A stretch of 47,087 nucleotides of DNA from Gnetum montanum. Taxonomy: Eukaryota > Streptophyta > Gnetopsida > Gnetales > Gnetaceae. The DNA is taken from NCBI GenBank assembly GCA_015680685.1, contig MNCI01001846.1, positions 204,489 through 251,575 of the forward strand. Reading direction: 5' to 3'. The translations under genes were made by a program, and so were the position numbers. Below, piece after piece: positions 11,954 through 23,409 of the stretch. Every line of letters starts with the position of its first letter. Position 1 is the stretch's first letter. The notes under the pieces are model-generated. The model was not told the origin of the DNA. It saw nothing but the letters and a program-made list of their open reading frames with translations, and did no database searches.

Positions 11954-14900
11954 GAGGCTACTGAGTGGCATATGGAGGAGGAAGTGGTGGGTCATTCCCA
12001 ATCTCACCATTGGGGCCGTTAATGTCTCTTAAGGCTTGAAATGCAGCAAAATATAGCCAGTTAGTAACCCATAGCCAAAATCATAACTTAAAACAAAGAC
12101 TAAAACATAAAATATATCAAACCTATGGAGATGCTAGCTCCATTATTTTTGGGGGTAGATGGGAAAGGCCTTCTTCAACACGATGGAGGATCTAGTCTCT
12201 ATCATGTTGACCCAGTCAACATCCCCAAGATCAATGTAAGAAAGAATGTCAATCCTATCTATAAAAGTCCAAGTAGGAGGCCAATGAGTAGCAGCAGCTC
12301 TAGATGTCTCACCCACAACAGTGGTAATCTAAAGAGTAGGGGATTTCTTCACCTTAAGAGTACTTTCAAAAAGTTGATAAGTATTCATTGCTTGGATCCC
12401 CTGAATGAACAACTCTTTCTTGCGTTGTTCAACTGACTCTTCTATGAGCCCCTTTAGATAGGCTGCATGATCAACCTTATATTGTCACTTGTGGGCCTTT
12501 TGTGTCTTGCCCCACTCTAGGACCCAAGCATAGTGATCCTTCTAGTCCTCAACCTTTTGGGAGATAAAGTTCATCTGCATATGTTGTTCTATCATCTTCC
12601 ATAGGAATGCTACTTTGTCATGTACAACATGCTAGTAGCAAGCCCATGTGATCTCCTTAGTCCATAATTCCCTTGAGTTAGCCACTTAGGCTTCCATAAA
12701 GGCCTTATAGTCTCAAAGATCTCTAATCATATCCTTTTGCTTGAAGGCCTTTTCCCTTAAGGCCATAACTTCCTCCCATAGGGATTCTTTAGACCTCTCT
12801 AGCTCCCATGAAGTTTTTGCACACAACATTGCTAAATCAATAGTGATCTCATACAACTTCACGAGTACACTAGACACATCAAAAGAAAGCCTAGGCAAGG
12901 AGTCTATCTCCATGTCTCTGTTGGGGTTCCATTCCATGGAAGGCACTATACAAGCATAAAATGCAACCATAAAACACAACTTAAGATAGCCATACTACAA
13001 GCAAAGCCCACTACTTAAGCGTATAAAACAAAATCCTTACCTATCTTAGGTGCAACCTGATGCAACCGATTGATGATGTCCTTAGCCATGCCATGCAAGA
13101 ACTCAACTTTGTCTAGAGTCTCTACCTATGGTTTCACATGAAATTTAGGTATGAGAGCTAGTGCTAGTGGTTCAGGAACTGCTATAAGCATAACAATTAT
13201 CGAAAGGTTAGGATGACAACCAAAGATAACCAATGAGATGTAACAAAAACATTCAAGCATAGGAATACCTAGCTTCTCCTCCTCTTCCTTTGCTAGGATG
13301 ATGATGGGAGAGGTGCCTAGTACCACCTCACCAAACAAGGCATCTAAATCATCTATACCTACATCGGCAAATCCTTCAATCATAAGTTGCTTTAGGAGTG
13401 TCTCTTCTACACACCTTTGTTCTGCCTACATAGTAGCTTGGGCTACTATAACTTGACACTTATCTATAACCATAGCATATGGAAAACCAATTAGCATATG
13501 AAACCACAAAGTAGCCATAAAATTTTAAAACATGAAATAGGCAAATTTAAACAAAGCATACCTACAACTACCTACTATGATTGCTTAAGATTAAACTTAA
13601 GCTTCTTCAGGGTAGGTTGATCTGATGCTAGAGGTGCCTCCTCCATAGGCCTCTTGAGTTTCTCTCTAGCTACCCCTTCAACCTCCATGTATCATCATCT
13701 GACATCCTGAACACTAGTAGGAAATGAGAGAGGCTCACCATCATCAGTATTATTAAGAGACTTGTACTACCTAACATCAAGATTCTTAGTGGTAATGGAT
13801 AACATATCATCCATCCCCTTTGGTGGGTTTTAGGCCTGCATTGTTGGATGAATGTGCTTTATCCAAGGCCTAGAAAATTTTCTTGGGTCTTGGGAAACCC
13901 ATTACCCATTCCTATACACCACCAAAAACTCCACAAACCTCTTTAGATAACTAGCAAAAAATGCAAAGTGCATATGTGCATATGGATTATCATAGAGGTG
14001 TTAGTACAAAGTCTAAGGATCTCCTCTCGAAGCTCAGTACTCAAAGTAGCCACCCAATCAAATCTGATGTCCTTCATTAGGACCTTATTAAAGGTACTAC
14101 AACCATTTTTAAATGGATAATGTACTACAACCATGAATTTTGCCTTGGTTCAAACAACCATAGTAAAAAAAAATTCATTTTTAAGTCTAGTCAAAGTGAT
14201 TTCACCTCCTTTGGAAAGCTAAAGCTAATTCCTATGTAGCCATGACTAGAAAATAGCCAAAACCTTTGCCATTTCTTTAAAAAAATTCACAAAATTACAT
14301 AAAATTGCAAAAGTGGCACAAACAACCTAATTGTGCAACATTAGGAAAATAGCCATAACTTCTTCATTTCAAGGTCAAATTAAATGAGACAATAGCCATC
14401 GGAAATCTTAAACAAAGGGCTACAAACCAATAACCTTTAATTTTACAAATGTGCAACCATTCTAACAAGAAAATATATACAACTTTGCTTGCTTTTTTAA
14501 AACTTCAAAAATCTCAAAACCTAGATTTCATATAGCCATGGAAATAGTTGAAATAGCCAAAACCATTGGAAGCCATTAAATTTCACATCAAAATAATGGG
14601 GTATGATTTTGTTAAAACTTAATTTTAACAAATAATAAGGGCTAGATATGAAAAAAAAACATTGATACCCTAGAATTTTTAGAAAAAAGCATGAAATGGC
14701 AAGTCCTAGTTTTAAAATTGAATCTACAAAAGCTAAAGTAATGAAGCAACTATAGATCTACATCGAAGAAGCCAAAATAGGAGGTGGGATTTCATCAAAA
14801 TTTCATTTTAATCAATTCACCAAAGTAGATATGAAAAAATAGCCTCAACACATAGAAAACAAAAAAACTAGAAGAACCATAAGAAACAAAGGCAAAAATT

Positions 14901-15043
14901 AGTAGAATTTCCTACCTCAGAGTAGTAATAAAAGAAGCTTAGATATAGATGGGCTTGGGAACTTCTTCTAACTACTAAGAACATTCATTCATATTTTTAA
15001 TTATAGGATTTTGGCTCTTTTTCCCTTGTTGCTTTAGCACCAT
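11954..15043 (-). pseudogene. Intron-bearing additional ORF of the Tat element (function unknown)
   Basis: I do not recognise the family. The start is an ATG in Kozak-like context (ACCATGG, minus) at 15043. Proposed exons (minus): 15043-14916, 14096-13562, 13463-13269, 13181-13041, 12945-12123, and roughly 12033-11954. Introns of 819, 98, 87, 95 and about 90 bp all have GT..AG ends, for example donors GAG|GTAGG, TAG|GTATTCC and TAG|GTAAGG with acceptors ending TTATAG and TGTATAG. The reading frame carries across introns 1, 2, 3 and 4; the last junction is out of phase and uncertain. Encoded segments include RFDWVATLSTELREEI, SYLKRFVEFLVVYRNG, a basic/acidic middle, and a long helical, probably coiled-coil exon 5 (WELERSKESLWEEVMALREK). 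About twenty stops, all one transition from Gln/Arg/Trp codons, and one frame shift in exon 2 make it non-functional. Tat elements are known to carry an extra ORF of unknown role. It is on the same strand as the pol at 17940-21115. A captured host gene is the alternative. Confidence 0.6.
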
Positions 15044-15480
15044 GGTAGGCTTAACATTTGGAATGGTTGAAAACTAAAGAGAATGAGTGTTCAACACTGG
15101 CTGTGAGGAAGATGGGAGGCCTCCACATTGAGAATTGGTTATTGTTGCCACAAGAACTTCTACCAAAGATCTCCTCCAATGTGCTATTGATGTAGAATGA
15201 TAGTTGTGATCAAACCTTGCAAAATTTGACATATAAAACTCATCTAAAACCTAAATGCACATCTTTAAACCCTAGTTGCCAATTCAATGCATCATAATTA
15301 CAAGTGCACAAAAGTGCAAGGGGGGAAAGTCTAGTTCACATTGGTTTTGGGTGGGAAACAATTTCACTTTTCAAAATTTTAAATTTTTGGATTATAGGTC
15401 CCACCCTACTTCACTTTTAAACAAAACTTGCATCAATGGTGAAATTTTTACTAATTTTGACCCTTAATACCTTATGGCAA
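15044..15480. other. Noncoding spacer 5' of the additional ORF
   Basis: Would hold the promoter or 5'UTR of the intron-bearing ORF if that ORF has its own transcript. No clear TATA box was picked out. No coding frame recognised. Confidence 0.4.
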
Positions 15481-16130
15481 CTTTAATTCCATGCATCCTT
15501 GTTGGGAATACCATGCCTAGTGTGGAAACATGCCTATTATTTTACAAATTCATTATAATTATGAATATTTTTCTATTTTTAGTAACCCAAACTTGCCTTT
15601 TTCAAATCCAAGTTTCCAAAAGAGGGTAAGACATGAGCAAGGCTAGATACCATGAATTTCCATGCTAGGGTAATAGTACCCAACATGGAAGAAGGGGGGT
15701 AATACTCACTCTTGCCTTCCAACACTCATCTAGCATAAGTTTGACCCAAAAGTGGGCCCTGCATGACCTAGAACCCCTCTAAGCATCTTAGGTAGCCTCA
15801 AAATCCCACTAGACCTAGTCAAAACTGGTCGAAATCTTAGACTTAGTGTTTTCCACATTAGGGAAGGCTTCTTCCATGCTGAAGCTCTCACCCTCATCGT
15901 GGATAGATGGGGGGGAAGCAAGAAATAACCTAAATTGGTGACCTAATGACCATTTCTTGATGCCTAGTGATCCCTAGACCCTGCCAAAGGCCTTTGAGGC
16001 TTCTGAAAGCCCCAAAAGTGGTTAAATATGGCATAAAATTGACATCCCCTTATCATCCACACTAGGGCCATCATACCTAGCATGGAAGAAAGGGGAGAGA
16101 TTGCATGAGGTACTTAGTGTTGCGATCAAA
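15480..16130. repeat. Degenerate about 190-205-bp repeat, shorter array
   Basis: Core words CATGCTAGGG or CACACTAGGG followed about 20-35 bp later by CATGGAAGAAGGGG recur at 15661, 15853 and 16058 (spacings 192 and 205), with a diverged copy near 15508. This is the same core and orientation as the array at 21848-23020 on the far side of the pol region. Confidence 0.65.
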
Positions 16131-16989
16131 AACTTAGATCACTAGAAAAAAACCAAGGATCCTTGGTGTAGCAATTTCCCAACCCCAAATCCCTACGAAA
16201 TCCATGATAAAAATGGGATTGAAGGTGCCTTGGCTAGTTTGGTAGATCAATTAGGGACTTATGAGATGTGAAACATGGAAATATAAATAGATCTAAAAAC
16301 GTGCCAAAATAAATTTATTTTTTGAACTCAAAACTTTATTGAGAAAGAATAAAGAATAAGTTAAAGAAATGTGTATAAATGGTGCCTAGATGAGTGAAAA
16401 GGGAGTTCACTAATGCAAGAGTTCAAATCCTATTGAAGTCAATATGATCTACTCCACAATTCGAGTGTGAAGTCACTCTTGATGCTATCGAACCTTCATT
16501 CATTGCTGCAACCTCAAATCTACAAGTTGGGTCACTATGAGGGGATGAGAAAAGTGGAAAATTTGGATGCCAGATTGCTTCATGCTTAGATTGGAAATCC
16601 TAGATGTGAAGTGTTGACACCAAAAATCCACAAATCTCAAGGCTACAATGCTTCCACACTGAGGTTCAAGAAAATGCAATTATGGGAACTTGCAAGAGCT
16701 CTTAAGTGCTTAAATATTTCCCAAGTGTGAAATTATAAAAATGGCTAAAATTTGCTAAACAAAAAATGCTGAACTTGGTGAAAATTCTAGAACCTCTAAA
16801 TGATGTGTGAGGTTTGGCTTTTATAGGATCTTTTGGTCATGAATGGGGCTAAGAATTGGCTATGATTTAGCTACAAATTGCTTGTTAAATGGTTGTAAAT
16901 TAGCTGCAAAATGAATGAAGATTTAATGTAAATTTGCTATCAAATTTAGGTGAGACATTCCATGGACATTCCATTTAGTATAAATAGTA
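16131..16989. other. Noncoding spacer
   Basis: No coding frame or regular repeat seen. One further diverged 'tccacactgagg' word occurs near 16651. Confidence 0.4.
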
Positions 16990-17345
16990 ACCGGGGTACA
17001 CCTTCCATGCTGGAGATGAATCTTCCATGCTGAGCTCTCCACCATGCTTCTTGAAGTAGCTGGTCAATGTTGAAGTGCATGAAGTGAGGAATTTTTTCTT
17101 TTGTGGATTCCATGCTAAGGGATTAAATTTTTCATGCTAGGAATGAAGCCTTCATGCTCAAGGGAAACTTCCATGTTGAGGGGGAGGGGAGGGGGAGTTT
17201 TCAGGCTAGGGTAAAACTTTCAAGACTAGTGAGAAACTTCCACATTGAAGGGGAAAAGTTTCTAGGCCATGCATGTGGTCTCCATGTTGAAGGGGGAAGT
17301 TTCCAAAACCCCCATCCTTTCATGCTGGGGGGTAGATGAGATCTA
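16990..17345. repeat. Short-spaced CCATGCT repeats
   Basis: TTCCATGCTGGAG, TTCCATGCTGAGC, CCATGCTTC, TTCCATGCTAAGGG, TTCATGCTAGG, TTCATGCTCAAGGG, TTCCATGTTGAGGG and TTTCATGCTGGGG follow one another at about 20-60 bp. It appears to be the core word of the ~187-bp repeat amplified on its own. The ORFs in this block are by-products of the repetition. Confidence 0.65.
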
Positions 17346-17939
17346 CCCCATGCATGTGTTTCTAGCATAGAAAAATATATACCCTTCATAAAACCCATCA
17401 AATTGCCTTTTTGGCATTCCAAAAGGCATTTTGACCCCCACAAGCCTAAATATAAATACTAGGTGACCTTTTTCACTTGGGAAATGAGGCTTTGACCACT
17501 TATGAGGCATTTTTCAGCCCCAAAATTATAAAGTATGCGAAATTTCCCATTGTGGGTTACAATTTTCACATTTACAATGAAGTTTTTCCATGGGTTTCAT
17601 GGGGTGAAAGCTACATGATGAAGATTGGTTATAAAATTCAAATTTTTGTTGTGTTTCAATGGCTCCTTTTTGTTGGTGTCTAGAGGATTGACTTGATGGG
17701 CATTGACAAAGAATACAAAACACCACTACATATTATAACGTTGTAATGCATACATGTCATGTGAGAATTAGGCTATCCAGGTTACCAAAGTTGCTAGATT
17801 AAGGTCATGGTGGGCCATGGCATCAGTTTAAGTCCCTAGCAAGTTGTGTTTCCAGTTTAAGATTGTAGTGGACCATTGAAAGTAGGCTCACTTGTTGATG
17901 AATGTCAACTATATGTAGTATGACTTTAGATAGGAATGA
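17346..17939. other. Spacer between integrase end and repeats, with 29-30-bp motif at 17785-17880
   Basis: Mostly noncoding. At 17785-17880 three units of the 29-30-bp motif lie head to tail on the plus strand (TTGCTAGATTAAGGTCATGG, CATCAGTTTAAGTCCCTAGC, TTCCAGTTTAAGATTGTAGT). Confidence 0.5.
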
Positions 17940-19069
17940 TTGATTGGATTAGCCAGCTCATTCCCATTCATGTCAACTATTCTTAATGCTTTGTTTTGAG
18001 TAGGCTCTAGTAAAAAGGAAGGGTCCTTCCTAGTTAGCTAAGAAATTGTTTGCATGATCACAAATAGCCTTGAGGACTAGGTCCCCCTCAATCTTGCGCA
18101 TGGTCAAGTTATGGAGATGTTGTTGCTTTTTCCTCTCTTGATAATGCTTGATGTGAGAAAGTGCTTGCATATGCAACTATTCCATTGAATCCAAGGTTGT
18201 TATCTATAACTCTTTGTTTTGCCCATCGTTGATGAAGTTGGTCAAGGCTACTCAGAGTAATGGCACCTATAATTCAAGAGGTAAAACAGCTTCAGAACCA
18301 TAAACAAGGCTAATAGGGGTCATGTTAGTTGTTTTGTGATAGGCTATTCTGTATGCCCATAGCTCATGGACAAGCCATTCATGCCACTTGCTCTTATTAT
18401 TATTGGGAATCTTCTTGAGTAAGTTGATGATGGCCTTGTTACTTGCTTCTGCTTGTCCATTGACTTGAGAGTAATAAGGTGACAAGAAAGAATGCTTAAT
18501 GCTTAGGTTATGATAAAAATCGTTGGTTTCTTGGCTGCTAAATTAAGTTCAATTGTCTGTAACTATGATCATGGGTATGCCAAAATGAGCTATAATGTTT
18601 TCTAGGATAAATTTACAAACTTGTTGAGATGTGATCTTCCTTAGGGAAATAGCCTCAACCCACTTGGTAAAGTATTCAATTGTAGTGATGATGAAGCTAT
18701 GTCCTATAGAAGACTTAGGCATGATAGGCCTAATAATATTCAACCCCTATCATTAAAATGACCATGTTATTTGGGTTGTATGTAACTCAGTTGGTAATAC
18801 ATGTATGAGGTTACTATATTGTTGGCATGTGTCACATTGGTTAATCTTTTGCAGGTAGTCATTTTCCATATGGGGCTAATAATAGTGTAACCATCTAATC
18901 TTAGCGGCCACCACTCTAGGTCCTATATGCCCTTCACGAACTTCCTCGTGAAGCTCCTATAGGACTATTTTGGCTTTGATTTTACCCAAGCACTTTAGGA
19001 GTATGCCATCATAGGATCATCAACATAATGTGTTATCAACTACAATGACATACTACTTTGATTGCTTGC
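17940..19069 (-). pseudogene. Tat-lineage integrase, degraded
   Basis: On the minus strand the zinc-binding HHCC region is visible at about 18940-18820 (ELHEEVREGHIG and later CDTCQQYSN). The catalytic core follows at 18743-18267: HSFIITTIEYFTKWVEAI, GIPMIIVTDN, and YYSQVNGQAEASNKAI. The first catalytic Asp of the D,D-35-E set reads Glu (TIEYFTKW where the family has TDYFTKW); the second Asp and the Glu are kept. The C-terminal segment to about 17940 includes KIEGDLVLKAI, the usual start of the gypsy integrase tail. Stops interrupt between VTDN and the Glu block. It continues upstream through the N gap into RNase H. Confidence 0.85.
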
Positions 19070-19314
19070 NNNNNNNNNNNNNNNNNNNNNNNNNNNNNNN
19101 NNNNNNNNNNNNNNNNNNNNNNNNNNNNNNNNNNNNNNNNNNNNNNNNNNNNNNNNNNNNNNNNNNNNNNNNNNNNNNNNNNNNNNNNNNNNNNNNNNNN
19201 NNNNNNNNNNNNNNNNNNNNNNNNNNNNNNNNNNNNNNNNNNNNNNNNNNNNNNNNNNNNNNNNNNNNNNNNNNNNNNNNNNNNNNNNNNNNNNNNNNNN
19301 NNNNNNNNNNNNNN
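19070..19314. other. 245-bp assembly gap (N)
   Basis: Run of 245 Ns inside the minus-strand pol, between the RNase H region and the integrase HHCC region. Any ORF crossing it is an artefact. Confidence 0.99.
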
Positions 19315-21115
19315 ATCAGATCTCACCAGATGGGAATGTTATGATGATAGCAGCACTAGCCCAATGGATGGTTGAAGCTCTATCAAAGTTCATCACTACC
19401 TCATAACCCTCAAGCACTTGGCTAATTGTGTTAATGTGTTCATTAAAGAACTCAATATCTATGACTACTTGGTCATCAACAGGTGAAACTATGGATTGTA
19501 TAGCTATAGCTTGACCTTTCGTTGAGGATTGAGATACGTAATGGAGGTTGAACTCTATGATTATGGATTTCCATCGGGCTATACAGCTACTTTCATAGAT
19601 GTTGGTCATTATGGCTCTAAGTATGTTATTCTTGCAAATTATGTTGACTTGGCTTCTGAAGAGGTAGTGTCTTCATTTCTTCAAAGAGAAGACTAGTGCT
19701 AGGCAATACTTTGCCACTTCAGTGTATTGGGTCTCATGGGCTACTAGTGCAAGGCTAAGGTAGTATACAAGCATATCTACTTCATCATCATGTTTCTGAT
19801 AGAGTAGAGAGGCAATGGACATATCAAATATGGTGAGATAAATGTAAAATGATTTACCCTCTTGTGGAAGATAGAATGTCAAGAGTTTTATCAACTCTTG
19901 CTTAAGGTTTTCACAGGCCTCTTGGCATTGAGCTATCCACTCATAGTAAACTCCTTTCTGGAGCAAGTGTTGCATGGGCCATAACTTATCCGTAATCCTA
20001 GCAATAAATGTATGAATAAATTGTAGTCTACCTTGTAATTCTTGAAGCTCCTTAAGGTTGGTAGGTTCTGATAATTTGGATATGGCCTTAACCTTATTAG
20101 GATCTATGCATATCCTTACTTTAGAGACTACAAAGCCAAACATCTTACTAGTATTGAAACTGAAGACACACTTCTTAGGATTGAGCTTAAGCTCGTATTT
20201 TGGGCATCATTTAAGCATAAGGTCTAGGTCATTAGCATGGTCATTAGCTATCTTAGACTTCATAGCTATATCATCTATGTAATCATTAAGTAAACTTGAC
20301 ATGTAATCACTAATGATGTAGGTCATGACTCTCTGGTATGTTGCTCTAGCATTCTTAAGGGCAAAGGGCATGATGGTATAACAAAAAGTACCTCATGGCA
20401 TCATAAAGGTCATGCTAAGTTGGTGCTCTGGGTTGATCCTAATTTGGTTATATCCTAAGAATCCATCCATAAAGGACAACAAGACATGTTTGAATGTAGT
20501 ATAGCTATGTTGATCAATACTAGGCAAAGGAAAGTCATCCTTGATGGTTTCTTTATTTAGGTCTTAAAAATCAATGCAAATACAGATACTCCCATTTTTC
20601 TTAGGGACTACCACTATGTTGGATACCCATTCTATGTAATCAACAACCCTAATGAAACCTACTTGGTAGAGCTTTGAGATTTCATCATGAACTACCAAGG
20701 CCAAATCAGGTCTAATCTTATGTACTTTTTTCTTAACTAGTCTAATGCTAGGATACAATATGATGTTGTGCTAGACTAGATGTGGGTCTAGGCCTGGCAT
20801 ATCTTCATATGACCAAGAAAATGTCTTAATGTTGTTCTGTAAGACTTTGATGATGTCTTGGGCATATTAAGGCTGTAGTGAGGAACCTAGTTTAAGGGTT
20901 TTCTCCTCACCATTATGTGTTGTGATAGGAACCTCAACCAAAGAGTCTTTCGTTATGTCTCTTACTTCTAAGTCAAGGGTTTTGACTAGGTTTTCAAGCC
21001 ATTCTAAAGGTTTTTCTATTGAGTTTATGTGGTCTACAAGACTCTCAAGCTCAAGATCTAGGTAATTAGGGTCGATACACTGTTGAATATCACCGTGAGG
21101 TCCATGTAGATACAA
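19315..21115 (-). pseudogene. Tat-lineage pol: linker, reverse transcriptase and RNase H
   Basis: The minus strand begins at about 21115 with LYLHGPHGDIQQCIDPNYLD, a linker reaching TFSWSYEDMPGLDP. RT runs from about 20758 (VVVPKKNGSICICIDF, then GYNQIRINPEHQ and GTFCYTIMPFALKNA). The catalytic motif is intact as YIDD in LLNDYIDDIAMKS near 20285. The thumb and RNase H region follows at 20143-19330 (FGFVVSKVRICIDPNKVKAI, LYLTIFDMSIASLLYQ-type sequence, YTEVAKYCLALVFS). Stops: TAA at IDF*DLN, TGA at MMP*GTF (Trp expected), TGA at LMLK*CPKY (Arg expected), TAG at PHLV*HN (Gln expected). No protease or gag lies upstream on this strand; repeats begin instead. Confidence 0.88.
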
Positions 21116-21840
21116 AGGAAAACTGATTTACTCCCAGGTACTCATACTTTGATCTTGCATGTCAACCAAAAGCATATTAAGTGGCACCTAGGTAAAAGTG
21201 AATAAATAATGTTAAAATACCATAAAACACATGTAAATCTAATGCAATCAAGGCCATCCAAGGTCATCAATGAGATAAGGTCAATTTGGTAAAATGCAAT
21301 AGAGGTAAACAAAGATCACATAAAGGTTAAACACGAAGAAGTATTAGGCTAAAAATGGTCAATAAAGGCCACAATTTCACTAATTTTAGGCCTTAGCAGG
21401 CCATGATGCTAGTTTAGAGTCTTGGAGAACTATGATGCCGATTTAAGGCCTTAGTGGGCCATGGTTATATGGTGTCAAACGATGGTTAGGGAAGGTCAAA
21501 CCCCACTATTAGATATCATTTAAAAGCTAAACAAAGGTAAATATAGCTATAATAAGACAAACAATGAACGTATAAGGCTATATAAAGGCCATAAAAGGTC
21601 AACAATGTCATCAAGGCAACATAAGTCCAAAAACAAGCCAAAACATTAAGTAATAAGGTAAAAATCAAGTAAAATAGGTTATATATGATAAAATTTGGCT
21701 AATATAGGTAAAAAATGGTTAGGTTTTGCTAGTGTGAAACCTTAGCAAGCCATGGGTTGAGGCTATAGGGCTATTAAGTGAGTTTAGTCATCAATTAGGG
21801 ATATTTTTGGGTTGTTTGGATCCAAAAATCAAGTGTTTTA
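21116..21840. other. Noncoding spacer with 29-30-bp motif at 21390-21475
   Basis: Directly sense-upstream of the Tat pol. Holds plus-strand copies of the short motif (CCTTAGCAGGCCATGATGC, TAGTTTAGAGTCTTGGAG, CGATTTAAGGCCTTAGTGGG) and another part-copy near 21730. No PBS or LTR edge recognised. Confidence 0.5.
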
Positions 21841-21847
21841 AGGCTTC

Positions 21848-23020
21848 CATGCTAGGCTCAACATGGAAATAGGGAGCCTTAGTGTGGAAACTAAGGAAAA
21901 TAGGTTTTGGGATGCTCAAATGCCAAAAATTGAGGTTCCAAAATCATCCCAAGATAGCATAGGTCATATCTCTAAAAAATGAGCACTACGAAGGTTTGTA
22001 AAGGCCAAAAAGTAGGTTTTGAAGTCTTTCCCCCTTGTTTTCATGCTGGCCAACATGGAAAATAGGGGGTTTAGCATGGAGAACAAAAATACAAGTAGAA
22101 ATAAGGTCAAACATAGTCAAACAGGTAGTTGGAGTCCATATCTAGAACTTATGCATCTTCTGGCTTCATTTCGAGGCAATTTGAGGTTATTTTTAGTGTC
22201 AATAGGTGTCAAAATGGATTCCATCAATTTTCCACATGGTGAATAGTATCCTCATCATGGGAAAATAATGGAACACTTATTTCATGAATTTGGAGTAATT
22301 TGGAGGCACTTTAACTAGGTTTCTAGGCCCCTAGGATTGTAGACTTCAATTTTGCAAGTTTTTGGCTGATTTCGGGCACATTTGAAGGATCTTTAAGGGC
22401 ACTTAAGGTGTTCCCAATATTTCCACATTGGGGGTGTTACTCCAGTGTGGAAGAATGGGGGGAATGAATTTTGGAGGTTGAAATGAGGTTAAACAACCAA
22501 AATCTTGAGACTATGAGGTCCTAGGCTTCTCCAGTGTAGATCTTTGGCTTTTGGGAGTGTCATCTTATCTCCAAAAGTGGAAAAGTAGCTCTTCCCCCTT
22601 ATTTTCATGCTAGCAGAGTTACTCTAACATTGAAAAATAAAGAATCCTAGATCTCAACCAATTTAGATCACAATGGACCATGCATGTTGCCTATCGAAGT
22701 TGCCAAGGTTAAGGGCTATTGATCCATGTCAAAATTTAGCAATTTTGGACATCCCTAGGTGGTTTTTTGACTTCCTCCATTTTCTTCATGCTAGGGATGG
22801 AGAGAATAGTGTAGAAAACTAGGGGAAACTACTTTGGGCCATTTAAGATTAGTCTCATGAAGTTTAAGGGCTCTAATGACTACTACCAGGGTTCTAGAGT
22901 GCATGAAAGGTCATTTGATGCTATTATGAGGTTTTCAAGAGCACTAAACAAGTCCCCCTTTGAGTCTCCATGCTAGGGATACCACCCTTAGCATGGAAAA
23001 AGGGATACATAGTGTGGAAG
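21848..23020. repeat. Array of seven degenerate units with 181-194-bp period
   Basis: The core word (CATGCTAGG, CATGCTGGC, CACATGGTG, CACATTGGG, CATGCTAGC, CATGCTAGGG, CATGCTAGGG) falls at 21848, 22042, 22233, 22424, 22606, 22787 and 22969, giving spacings of 194, 191, 191, 182, 181 and 182. Each is usually preceded by a C/T-rich phrase (CCCCCTTGTTTT, CCCCCTTATTTT, CCCCCTTTGAGT) and followed by an inverted partner (AACATGGAAA, TAGCATGGAAAA). Identity between units is low, so it is an old array. No coding capacity. Confidence 0.75.
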
Positions 23021-23139
23021 AACCAAGTAACTCATATCTAGGAAAATTTTAACCTCAATCGACTGTGCATGTTAACCTCCAAGGTTACCAGGGTTGAGGA
23101 CTAGGGCTTTGAATATGAAAAAAGAACGAGGGTTTTAAA

Positions 23140-23406
23140 TTTAATAGCGACAACAAAAGAGGTCTTTGAATAAAAAGAAAGACATCTTTAATACATAGTA
23201 GACATCTTTGTCGCAATGTAAAATCACCAATAGACATTGTTCATACATACTAGACATCGTTCATACATAGTAGACGTCTTTCATTTGAAGTAGACTTCTT
23301 TGTGAAGATGTCTTAAGGTAGATGTCTTTTTGAGAGAGGCTCAATAGGATGGGGTTTGTAGAAAAGTTTCCAAGTACTATAGTCTTAATAGATACTTACA
23401 AAAACA
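23140..23406. repeat. AGACATCTTT/AGACGTCTTT word cluster
   Basis: AGACATCTTT, AGACATCGTT, AGACGTCTTT, AGATGTCTT and related words recur about nine times within 200 bp. The same words fill the copia LTR at 25600-25950, so this may be a piece of a related LTR. It ends at the single N at 23407. Confidence 0.55.
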
Positions 23407-23407
23407 N
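23407..23407. other. Single N, probable contig joint
   Basis: One N where the minus-strand copia reading frame breaks off and unrelated repeats begin. The same pattern occurs at 11399 and 11524. Confidence 0.6.
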
Positions 23408-23409
23408 AC

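Noticed and set aside
17154-17443. Opposing ORFs of 61 and 80 codons with repeated Gly/Phe/Leu patterns
   Set aside because: Explained by amplification of the CCATGCT repeat word; both strands are open because stops are missing from the unit.
19030-19406. Four long ORFs across the N run on both strands
   Set aside because: They consist of translated Ns; the gap has unknown content.
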